Source: JAWXVD01 sp044425705
Lineage (GTDB): Bacteria > Bacillota > Clostridia > Lachnospirales > Lachnospiraceae
Reading direction: 5' to 3'
Length of the DNA stretch: 5,524 bases
NCBI GenBank assembly: GCA_044425705.1
Contig: JAWXVD010000178.1
Location: 1 to 5,524, forward strand
Shown: positions 1 through 5,187 of the stretch, one piece after another
How positions within the stretch are numbered: position 1 is the first letter of the stretch
Layout of the letters: every line of letters starts with the position of its first letter
Position numbers and translations under genes: made by a program
Notes under the pieces: generated by a model
The model's input: the letters and a program-made list of their open reading frames with translations, nothing else
Told to the model about the DNA's origin: nothing
Database searches by the model: none

Positions 1-178
1 AGATGATTTGCTGATTGATATATTTAGGTTCCATACTATCACCAGTGATTTTTACACCAAAGTCAGCATTTTCAGGTACTTCATCACCAACTTCAATCAT
101 TTCAAAATCTGTACCATCTAAAAAGTTACCAGTACCTGCAGATACCATGTTAGAATACAAACGAATTTCTCTACTAGG
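1..178 (-). pseudogene. S24/LexA-like repressor, C-terminal autocleavage domain only (truncated at both ends)
   Basis: Read on the minus strand (codons in register with 2-4, 5-7 and so on), this stretch gives a continuous peptide with the hallmarks of the S24 peptidase domain of LexA/CI-like repressors. The Ala-Gly self-cleavage site lies in VSAGTG (Ala codon 137-139, Gly codon 134-136), and GDSMEP carries the nucleophilic serine (codon 35-37). The catalytic lysine and the C-terminus would lie beyond the left edge. In the family, an N-terminal HTH domain precedes this part and RecA-stimulated cleavage relieves repression. Here the HTH half is absent: upstream of about 178 the DNA is polymerase sequence read on the other strand. 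I therefore infer a 5'-truncated gene that cannot bind DNA as a normal repressor. It has no visible promoter or start codon with a ribosome binding site. Identification of the domain is strong; the pseudogene status follows from the junction and assumes the assembly is correct. Confidence 0.82.
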
Positions 179-1348
179 GAAGGGAAGCCATTGGCAGTTG
201 GTGGTAATCCAGAAGCAAGGCATGGTATTGTGCTGACAGCTGATTATCAAGCAAAAAAATATGGTGTAAAGACAGGTATGGCGTTGTGGCAGGCAAAGCA
301 GCTTTGTCCAGAGATTCACTTTGTTTCCCCCAGGATGGATCTGTATTTGCGGTTTTCTCGAATGGCCCATGAAATTTATGCAGAATATACAGATTTGCAG
401 GAGTCCTATGGTATTGATGAATGTTGGCTAGATATCACAAACAGTGTGAACTTAAAAGGAGATGGTGAAAAGGTTGCAAAAGAGATTAGTAACAGAATGA
501 AATCTGAATTGGGAGTTACTGTGAGTATTGGTGTTTCTTTTAACAAGATATTTGCAAAGCTAGGGTCGGATTATAAAAAGCCAGATGCCATTACCACTAT
601 GAACAGAGATGAATTTCAGATAAAAGCATGGAGCCTACCAGCATCAGATCTTTTATATGTAGGAAGAAGTACAACTGCAAAGCTACGCAAAATGGGGATA
701 CTTACCATAGGGGATTTGGCAAGAACAGATGAAAGAATTTTACATGCCATGTTAGGTAAGATGGGAAGTGTTTTATGGGCTTTTGCCAATGGCTATGATG
801 ATTCCCCTGTAAGAGTAGAAAACACCCATTCACCAATCAAATCCATCGGTAATAGTACCACCACCCCTAGAGATTTGGTAAATGATACAGATGTAAAAAT
901 TATTCTGTATGTATTGGCGGAAAGTGTGGCAGCAAGGCTGAGAGAGAATGGGTTTAAGTGTAGGGTGGTAGAAATCAGCGTGAGAGATCAGGAACTGATA
1001 TCCTTTACTAGACAACATAAAATAGATCATGCAACCAATGTGACAAAAGAAATCGCAGAGGAAGCATATCGTATTTTTAAAGAAAATTATTTCTGGCATA
1101 AACCCATACGGAGCATCGGAGTGCGAGGAGCAGATCTAGTGAACGATACCTATTGGGAACAGCTAGATTTATTTTCCAGTGTGGAGCAGCGAGAAAAACA
1201 GATGAAGATGGATGAAACTGTAGATACCATACGAAAACGATTTGGATTTTACAGTGTACAGAGAGGACTGATGCATTTCGATACAGCCCTTTCAGCAGTA
1301 AATGCCAAAGAGGATCACACAGTTCACCCGCATGGTTATTTTGGATAG
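176..1348 (+). pseudogene. Y-family DNA polymerase (UmuC/UvrX/DinB-like), N-terminally truncated
   Basis: This is a translesion DNA polymerase of the Gram-positive UmuC/UvrX-like group. The protein begins inside the conserved KPLAVGGNPEARHGIVL segment. The residues before it, about 27-30 in relatives and holding the first metal-binding aspartate and the steric-gate region, are missing. What remains is otherwise complete. The second palm carboxylate pair is in GIDECWLDI (Asp codon 416-418, Glu 419-421). A helix-hairpin-helix-like segment (LLYVGRSTTAKLRKMGI) follows, then the little-finger start KSIGNSTTTPRDL. A beta-clamp-binding motif QLDLF lies at 1160-1174, and the C-terminus is HPHGYFG. 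The frame is open from 122 but offers no ATG or GTG; the only possible start is TTG at 191, within the conserved core, so it is unlikely to be the native start. Without the first aspartate the product should be catalytically dead. No stop or frameshift has accumulated, suggesting a recent deletion, or an assembly error. Confidence 0.83.
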
Positions 1349-1368
1349 AAGAAAAGAGGAAATAAGAT

Positions 1369-1611
1369 ATGGAAACAAAGAAAATTTATGTAGATGTAAC
1401 AGTACAGTTTTCTAAGGAAGGGCAAATGGTACCTATGAGTTTTATTTGGAAAGATGGACGTATTTATGAAATTCAGCGTATTAAAGATGTGCGTAGAGCT
1501 GCTAGCTTAAAAGCAGGTGGAGTAGGTATGAGATATACCTGCATGATTGAAGGAAAAGAAAGTTATCTTTATTATGAGAATAATAATTTGTGGTTTGTAG
1601 AAGCTAAGTGA
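1369..1611 (+). CDS. Small conserved protein downstream of Y-family polymerase (80 aa)
   Basis: This 80-aa soluble protein starts at ATG 1369, with AGAGGA at 1355-1360 eight bases upstream, and lies only 20 nt after the polymerase stop, so it was probably co-transcribed with it. The sequence is rich in predicted beta strands (KIYVDVTVQF, PMSFIWKDGRIYEI, SYLYYENNNLWFVE) around a conserved-looking RRAASLKAGGVGMRYTC segment. It has no signal peptide, membrane segment or obvious catalytic motif. I recognise the type as a short protein frequently encoded directly after UmuC/UvrX-like polymerases in Clostridia. Its function is not known to me; an accessory role in translesion synthesis is inferred from position only. 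Short polymerase-linked proteins (YolD-like, DUF6504) play the same positional role in other lineages, but I do not claim homology. With the polymerase promoter apparently deleted, its present expression is uncertain. Confidence 0.72.
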   Translation: METKKIYVDVTVQFSKEGQMVPMSFIWKDGRIYEIQRIKDVRRAASLKAGGVGMRYTCMIEGKESYLYYENNNLWFVEAK

Positions 1612-1694
1612 TGTAGGGGCTAGAACATATTTTTAGATAGATCAGCATAGAAGGTACAGATAAATGGTGCGGACTTCGGCACATCGGAACACAT

Positions 1695-1724
1695 TTGTCA
1701 GAACAAAATCATCAATGGTTTTAT
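1695..1724 (+). promoter_or_regulatory. Weak candidate promoter for the zinc-ribbon gene
   Basis: TTGTCA at 1695-1700 (5 of 6 to the -35 consensus) is followed after 18 bp by TTTTAT at 1719-1724 (4 of 6 to the -10). It lies about 55 bp upstream of the start at 1780, in the 168-bp gap between 1611 and 1780. This is the best sigma-A-like match in that gap, but it is below the level at which I would rely on it. The rest of the gap holds nothing recognisable except the hairpin at 1745-1764. Confidence 0.22.
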
Positions 1725-1744
1725 TTCCCTTATCCGTTGAATGG

Positions 1745-1764
1745 TAATAAGAAAGTGCTTATTA
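1745..1764 (+). promoter_or_regulatory. Hairpin/inverted repeat just upstream of a Shine-Dalgarno
   Basis: TAATAAG (1745-1751) and CTTATTA (1758-1764) form a perfect 7-bp inverted repeat with a 6-nt loop. It ends two bases before the AGGAGG at 1767-1772 that serves the zinc-ribbon gene. As RNA it could affect access to the ribosome binding site; as DNA it could be a small operator. The arms have only one G-C pair, so the stability is low and the functional reading is tentative. Confidence 0.35.
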
Positions 1765-1766
1765 TT

Positions 1767-1772
1767 AGGAGG
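1767..1772 (+). promoter_or_regulatory. Consensus ribosome binding site fixing the start at 1780
   Basis: A perfect AGGAGG lies 7 nt before ATG 1780. The longer open frame from ATG 1741 has no Shine-Dalgarno in front of it and would place the ribosome binding site inside its own coding region, so 1780 is preferred. Confidence 0.85.
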
Positions 1773-1779
1773 ATTTTTG

Positions 1780-2094
1780 ATGATTGAAAGAAGTGATAAG
1801 GGTGAAAATAAATGTTCATCCACAGTGTCTGTAGTTTCACAGTTACCAGCAAGTGAACTTACGAGATTTAATTATGTACATTGCCCTATATGTGGAAGAT
1901 TTCTTATGAAATGCAATGGAAATTGTGAAATAGAAATCAAGTGCACAAAATGTGATGGAAACATTGCAGTAGGGGTAAAGAATGGTATGGTTATGGTATC
2001 AGAGAATCGGATGGCGAAAGTAAGCGTTCGAAAGGAAGAAAAAGTGAAACGTCAAAATCTGGGACAGGACCAATTGGTAGCAAAATACCAATAA
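1780..2094 (+). CDS. Zinc-ribbon protein with Com-like cysteine pattern (104 aa)
   Basis: The 104-aa product starts at ATG 1780, chosen for the perfect AGGAGG upstream. Two cysteine pairs, C35-P-I-C38 and C55-T-K-C58, sit 16 residues apart in the pattern CPICGRFLMK...EIEIKCTKC. This is a typical zinc ribbon of the knuckle-plus-knuckle type. The spacing and the hydrophobic/basic residues between the pairs resemble the phage Mu Com translational activator family and similar small phage zinc-ribbon proteins; the match is by eye. Two further cysteines (C45, C49) lie between the pairs. The N-terminal 30 residues are polar and look disordered; the C-terminal 25 are basic (VRKEEKVKRQ) and could contact nucleic acid. 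There is no membrane segment. A role in binding RNA or DNA is plausible but unproven. The next gene starts 111 nt downstream on the same strand and may share a transcript. Confidence 0.72.
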   Translation: MIERSDKGENKCSSTVSVVSQLPASELTRFNYVHCPICGRFLMKCNGNCEIEIKCTKCDGNIAVGVKNGMVMVSENRMAKVSVRKEEKVKRQNLGQDQLVAKYQ

Positions 2095-2123
2095 TCTGTA
2101 ATCAGCAACTAGAGCTAAAAGAA

Positions 2124-2143
2124 TTACAATAAGGTTTACAATA
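2124..2143 (+). repeat. Short direct repeat TTACAATA, 12-bp period
   Basis: TTACAATA occurs at 2124-2131 and again at 2136-2143, a 12-bp period, in the 111-bp gap before the 136-aa gene. Its right copy overlaps a TTTACA hexamer (2135-2140) that could serve as a -35, but no good -10 follows at the proper distance. It could be a tandem protein-binding site or chance in AT-rich DNA. Confidence 0.3.
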
Positions 2144-2205
2144 GAATAATATGAGATATTGAGAGAATTAACAGACTGGACAGACCTTATAAGAAGGAGA
2201 ATCAT

Positions 2206-2616
2206 ATGAAATCTGAGACTGTTTGCATTGAAAAATACACAGCTAGTGGACCAGAAGAAAGATTTGAATTTATTTATGACAACTTTTCTATAATTCAAGA
2301 TATGATAGAAGATTTTAGAGAAGATATCATTACAGAAGTTATTGAACAAAAACATTATAACAGGAGAGGTGGAAATGACAATTTAGGTGTTAGGATTCAG
2401 ATATCTATGGGAATAAGCAATCCAACACAGAACCAAGCCATAGATCATCTGGAGATTGCACAAGCAATTGATGAGGGCGCAAGAAAGTATAGCATGGGAC
2501 TTTCTAAGTTCCAGACATTGTCTAGGGAAGCAAAAGCAGTATATAAGGTAGACAAGATAGTCTTGGTAAATTGTGATTTGTTTGAAAAATATTTAGAGAC
2601 ATTTCGTGAGTACTAA
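2206..2616 (+). CDS. Uncharacterised 136-aa protein
   Basis: ATG 2206 has AAGGAG at 2194-2199 six bases upstream, a strong initiation signal. I cannot assign a function. The N-terminal half (about residues 14-50) is acidic and helical. A basic segment HYNRRGG comes next (about 50-56), then a conserved-looking patch LGVRIQ...NPTQNQAIDHLEIAQAI (about 60-90), and a mixed helical tail ending in FEKYLETFREY. There is no membrane segment, signal peptide or catalytic motif. The central patch, with a short polar NPT turn followed by an amphipathic helix, reminds me of small regulators carried by clostridial prophages and integrative elements. ArpU/RinA-type late-transcription regulators are one candidate, but the likeness is weak and I would not annotate it so. 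It is the last gene before a strong terminator, so it ends the transcription unit that probably includes the zinc-ribbon gene. Confidence 0.65.
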   Translation: MKSETVCIEKYTASGPEERFEFIYDNFSIIQDMIEDFREDIITEVIEQKHYNRRGGNDNLGVRIQISMGISNPTQNQAIDHLEIAQAIDEGARKYSMGLSKFQTLSREAKAVYKVDKIVLVNCDLFEKYLETFREY

Positions 2617-2650
2617 AATATATCAATCCAATAATAGACCATAGACCATT

Positions 2651-2680
2651 TGCGGGAATTGTTGCTACAATTAATTCGCA
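2651..2680 (+). repeat. Imperfect hairpin between the 136-aa gene and its terminator
   Basis: TGCG (2651-2654) pairs with CGCA (2677-2680) and AATTGT (2657-2662) pairs with ACAATT (2667-2672). The loop is TGCT, with an asymmetric internal loop of 2 against 4 nt. No U-tract follows, so it is not itself a terminator. It is preceded by a tandem AGACCAT duplication at 2637-2650. A 3'-UTR RNA structure or a protein/recombinase site are both possible; nothing decides between them. Confidence 0.4.
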
Positions 2681-2697
2681 GAAATAATTGATACTAT

Positions 2698-2740
2698 GAG
2701 AACTTTTCTTTAGAATAAATTCTAAAGAAGGGTTCTTTTT
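2698..2740 (+). terminator. Strong rho-independent terminator
   Basis: A long stem runs from 2698-2716 against 2719-2737. Its inner 9 bp are perfect (CTTTAGAAT with ATTCTAAAG). The outer part has only G-T wobbles as imperfections, and the loop is two to four bases of TAAA. The 3' arm runs into TTTTT at 2736-2740. It lies about 80 nt after the stop of the 136-aa gene and separates that transcription unit from the toxin-antitoxin operon. The stem is long and AT-rich, as is usual in low-GC Firmicutes. Confidence 0.88.
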
Positions 2741-2864
2741 CTGTGTAATAAAATACAATGAGGCTTATAAAAGATAATTTATTTCCCTTTTATTTAGAGG
2801 ATAGAATGGGGGAAATATGCTAAAGATATGTCTAGTATCTATAAAATTCTTAAGCATAAATATT

Positions 2865-2910
2865 TAATATAACACAAATATTTACAATCTAACAAATAAA
2901 TGTTATATTA
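2865..2910 (+). promoter_or_regulatory. Perfect 10-bp inverted repeat: likely autoregulatory operator
   Basis: TAATATAACA (2865-2874) and TGTTATATTA (2901-2910) are exact reverse complements separated by 26 bp. The left arm ends 6 bp upstream of the -35 and the right arm covers the -10. In addition the palindromic AAATATTTA occurs at 2858-2866 and 2876-2884, an 18-bp period. AbiE-type antitoxins are known to repress their own operon by binding inverted repeats in the promoter. The position here fits that model, with the winged-helix protein at 2932-3906 as the expected ligand. The repeat is seen directly; its role is inferred. Confidence 0.68.
2881..2909 (+). promoter_or_regulatory. Sigma-A-type promoter of the AbiE-like operon
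   Basis: TTTACA at 2881-2886 (5 of 6 to TTGACA) and TATATT at 2904-2909 (5 of 6 to TATAAT) are separated by exactly 17 bp. The predicted transcript would start near 2916, just before the AGGTGG ribosome binding site at 2917-2922, giving a very short leader. The remainder of the 315-bp gene-free stretch (2617-2931) holds the hairpin and terminator described separately and otherwise featureless AT-rich DNA at 2741-2857. Confidence 0.7.
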
Positions 2911-2931
2911 GAAAAAAGGTGGGTGAAGTAG

Positions 2932-3906
2932 ATGAAAGAAATATTAAGATACCTGAAAACTAATATAGATGAAAAATGCAGTATCATAAAATGGAAGGCA
3001 AAGGACTATCTGAATATTCAGCTTGCAGGTAGCTATGACTATTATTTAGTAAATGTATTCTCAGAAAGTTTTTTACTTATAAAACCAGTGGATGAAATGA
3101 CGATTCAAAAAACAAGCATACACACAAGACGAATCAAAGATAAAACAGGATATGAAGTAGTATTATTATTGGAAAACCCATCTTTCTATATAATCAAAAA
3201 GATGATTGAGGAACGAAATGCTTTTATTACAGTAGATAAGCAAATGTATCTTCCATTTTTGGCAATACATTTAAAACAAAGCAAGTTAAAAGAGATTGAA
3301 ACAGAAGACAGAGAGAAATTTACGCCAGCAACTCAGCTGATTTTCCTTTATATGCTATATTCGGAGCAGAAAAGCTTTGAAGCAGAAGAATTGATGGAGA
3401 AACTAAAGGTCTCAAGTATGACAGTAAATCGTACGATGACTATGTTAAAACAAATTAGAATTGTTTCTCAGGAAATTGCAGGAAAGACAGGAAGAAAAAA
3501 GATATATACACCAATTGAAAGAAAAAGATATTTTCAGGTGGGAAAAGAGTTTTTGATTAATCCTGTACAGAAGAGTTTATACGTAAAAACTACTCCCCTA
3601 GGAGTGGAAATGTATAAGACTGGTATGACAGCATTGAGTGAGCAGACGATGTTGGGAGAATCAGATAACCTAATATATGCAGTCTGTGATAAAAAAAAGA
3701 TATCAGCTGAAGCACTTGTTACAAAGACTCAGGCTGTAATTGAGAGATTGCCTGAAATACAGCTTATGAAATATGATATAGGAGCATTGACTAAAAATGA
3801 ATATATTGATCCGATTTCTCTGATTATGAGTTTGCCAAAGAAGGATGACAGAACAGAAATTGCAATAGATGAACTAATGGAAGGAATAGTATGGTACGAG
3901 GAGTAG
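2932..3906 (+). CDS. Winged-helix antitoxin/regulator of AbiE-like toxin-antitoxin pair (AbiEi analogue)
   Basis: This 324-aa protein is the probable antitoxin and transcriptional repressor of the operon. The start is fixed by an in-frame TAG immediately before ATG 2932 and by AGGTGG nine bases upstream. Residues 1-115 form an alpha/beta N-terminal region ending in FITVDKQMYLPFLAIHL, a motif I associate with regulators paired with nucleotidyltransferase toxins. Residues about 131-195 form a MarR-like winged helix: scaffold helix TQLIFLYMLY, recognition helix SSMTVNRTMTMLKQ (161-174) and a basic wing GKTGRKKIYT. The C-terminal domain carries GMTALSEQTML (231-241), matching the usual G-x-x-AL-E-x-ML pattern, and DPISLIMSL near the end. 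In AbiE systems the antitoxin acts without stable toxin binding (type IV) and represses its own promoter. The wHTH is central here, unlike AbiEi proper where it is N-terminal, so orthology is not claimed. The stop overlaps the next gene by 16 nt. Confidence 0.78.
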   Translation: MKEILRYLKTNIDEKCSIIKWKAKDYLNIQLAGSYDYYLVNVFSESFLLIKPVDEMTIQKTSIHTRRIKDKTGYEVVLLLENPSFYIIKKMIEERNAFITVDKQMYLPFLAIHLKQSKLKEIETEDREKFTPATQLIFLYMLYSEQKSFEAEELMEKLKVSSMTVNRTMTMLKQIRIVSQEIAGKTGRKKIYTPIERKRYFQVGKEFLINPVQKSLYVKTTPLGVEMYKTGMTALSEQTMLGESDNLIYAVCDKKKISAEALVTKTQAVIERLPEIQLMKYDIGALTKNEYIDPISLIMSLPKKDDRTEIAIDELMEGIVWYEE

Positions 3907-4640
3907 ATAAATTTAAAACGTATTTTAAGGAATATACAGGGCAGTACACCTTTATAGGTGGAGCAGCTTGCGATATTATTCTTGGTAATTTGGGCGAAAG
4001 CTTTCGAGCTACCAAAGATTTGGATATGGTATTACTTCTAGAAGAGTTGAGTGAGGATTTTGTAAATGTGTTTATTCAGTTTGTAGAAGATGGTGGCTAT
4101 GAACATATTGATAAGGGTACTGGAGAAAATCAGTTTTTCAGGTTTTCGAAGCCAAAGGATAACACATTCCCATATATGATTGAGCTGTTTAGTAAGAGAC
4201 CTGACTATTTGAATTCCTTTGTTACAAGGTTAGGTCCTATACATATTAGTGATGATGCAATAAGTCTATCAGCCATATTATTGGATGATGAGTATTATAG
4301 GATTCTTAAGGAAGGTGTAATTGATATAGAAGGTGTTTCTGTTCTGGACTTAGAGCATATTATATTATTCAAAATCAAAGCATGGCTTGATTTGTCAGAA
4401 CGAAAAGAAAAAGGGGAAGTCATAGATAGTAAGAACATTAAGAAACATAAGAATGATATTTTCCGCTTAAGCGCGAGTATAGAAAAAGAAAGTCGTATTC
4501 AAGTAACTGGTAATGTGAGAAGGGATACCGAGTTGTTTCTTTCTAAATCTAAAGAGAAACCAATTAATTCAGGAGACTTGGGTATTAAGAATGCAACATT
4601 CGATGAATTACTGGATGTAATCGAATCATGTTATTTGTGA
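3891..4640 (+). CDS. AbiEii/AbiGii-type nucleotidyltransferase toxin
   Basis: This 249-aa protein belongs to the minimal nucleotidyltransferase toxins (DUF1814/AbiEii-like). The nucleotide-binding signature is FIGGAAC (G23, G24), followed by TKDLDMVL with metal-binding D43 and D45. Further on, LEHIILFKIKAWLDL (starting near residue 154) carries the conserved lysine helix, and a basic KKHKNDIFRL segment completes the family pattern. Related toxins transfer nucleotides to tRNA or other RNA, stopping growth and blocking phage spread. The target here is unknown. There is no signal peptide or membrane segment, so it is cytoplasmic. ATG 3891 lies inside the end of the regulator gene (16-nt overlap) with GGAAGGA at 3879-3885, so translation is probably coupled to that of the antitoxin. 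All key residues are present and the frame is intact, so it looks functional. I see no terminator after it. Confidence 0.85.
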   Translation: MVRGVDKFKTYFKEYTGQYTFIGGAACDIILGNLGESFRATKDLDMVLLLEELSEDFVNVFIQFVEDGGYEHIDKGTGENQFFRFSKPKDNTFPYMIELFSKRPDYLNSFVTRLGPIHISDDAISLSAILLDDEYYRILKEGVIDIEGVSVLDLEHIILFKIKAWLDLSERKEKGEVIDSKNIKKHKNDIFRLSASIEKESRIQVTGNVRRDTELFLSKSKEKPINSGDLGIKNATFDELLDVIESCYL

Positions 4641-4740
4641 TAATATTTCACCATGAAAAGTAAGAGTATTTAACTGATTTACTTAGAGGAGAAAATAACA
4701 ATACTAGATGTGAAAGATGATAATGAAAGAATTATTTTAT

Positions 4741-4746
4741 TATAAT
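4741..4746 (+). promoter_or_regulatory. Candidate -10 element upstream of XRE/ImmA pair
   Basis: A perfect TATAAT lies 59 bp before the start at 4806, but no acceptable -35 hexamer is found 16-18 bp upstream and there is no TG extension. It may be a promoter that depends on an activator, or chance. The surrounding gap (4641-4805) holds no gene, and no terminator separates it from the toxin gene, so read-through from the AbiE-like operon is also possible. Confidence 0.35.
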
Positions 4747-4794
4747 TCATGTATTGTTGGGAAAAGATATTAGTGCAATTAGTAATATTTACAT

Positions 4795-4800
4795 AGGAGA
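4795..4800 (+). promoter_or_regulatory. Ribosome binding site deciding the XRE start
   Basis: AGGAGA at 4795-4800 overlaps an ATG at 4800, leaving no spacing, so that codon cannot be the start. ATG 4806, five bases downstream, fits; the adjacent ATG 4809 is nearly as good. Confidence 0.7.
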
Positions 4801-4805
4801 TGTAT

Positions 4806-5183
4806 ATGATGATAAATATGAATGAAGTTATTAGTAGCAATATAATTAATATGATGAAAAAAAATGGAAAGAAGCAAATTGAATTGGCAGATTGTATGGG
4901 ACTATCTAAGCAAGTTGTAAGTAAGATGCTTAGTGGAGGTAGAGTGATTAATGCTGTTGAATTACAACAAATAGCAGAATTTCTTCGTGTTCAAATGGAA
5001 GATCTACTTAAATGTCCTAATAGTATTTCTGAAACAAATGTGGTAAAAGTATTTATGGGAAAAGTAAACTCTGCTGAAGCGAAACAGGGTTTAAAAATTG
5101 CAGATGAGATTGCAGATATGATATGTTTCTATTCTAATGCTAGAGAGAATGCAGAAAAAATGATGCAACCATGGGAGGGGTAA
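4806..5183 (+). CDS. XRE-family HTH transcriptional regulator
   Basis: The product is 125 aa when started at ATG 4806, chosen by ribosome binding site spacing. The N-terminal 68 residues are a Cro/CI-type helix-turn-helix domain. QIELADCMGL (24-33) forms helix 2 and the turn, SKQVVSKML (34-42) the recognition helix, and INAVELQQIAEFLRVQMEDLL the closing helices. The C-terminal 55 residues are helical (AKQGLKIADEIADMICFYSNARENAEKMM) and probably mediate dimerisation or contact the partner. The gene lies 4 nt before an ImmA/IrrE-type metallopeptidase gene. That arrangement is the ImmR/ImmA type, in which the protease cleaves the XRE repressor on a stress or cell-density signal and so induces a mobile element. 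It may instead be a stand-alone toxin-antitoxin-like pair. Its target promoter is not evident; no clear palindrome flanks the gene. Confidence 0.85.
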   Translation: MMINMNEVISSNIINMMKKNGKKQIELADCMGLSKQVVSKMLSGGRVINAVELQQIAEFLRVQMEDLLKCPNSISETNVVKVFMGKVNSAEAKQGLKIADEIADMICFYSNARENAEKMMQPWEG

Positions 5184-5187
5184 TCCT

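Noticed and set aside
15..236. 73-codon plus-strand open frame at the left edge
   Set aside because: It is antisense to the S24 domain and then out of frame with the polymerase; its peptide has no domain features and no ribosome binding site.
1686..1699. Possible Gram-positive LexA box (GGAACACATTTGTC)
   Set aside because: Three of 14 positions disagree with the CGAAC-N4-GTTYC type consensus, including in the right half-site, so it is not a credible SOS box.
1737..1765. TTGAAT/TATTAT promoter-like pair with 17-bp spacing
   Set aside because: A transcript would start inside the AGGAGG at 1767-1772 and lose the ribosome binding site of the gene it should serve.
1999..2355. 118-codon minus-strand open frame with hydrophobic residues
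   Set aside because: It spans the intergenic gap and overlaps two supported plus-strand genes; its hydrophobicity comes from antisense of AT-rich coding DNA and it lacks a ribosome binding site.
2806..2823. Five-codon ORF after AGAGGA (2796-2801)
   Set aside because: It is too short to support, lies upstream of the mapped promoter, and shows no attenuator structure beside it.
4636..4650. Near-palindrome GTGATAATATTTCAC at the toxin stop codon considered as terminator
   Set aside because: It is short, imperfect and lacks a T-tract; it could be chance in AT-rich DNA.
4717..4773. 18-codon ORF between the toxin and XRE genes
   Set aside because: The nearest Shine-Dalgarno-like stretch (4685-4692) is about 24 bases away and the peptide shows no features.
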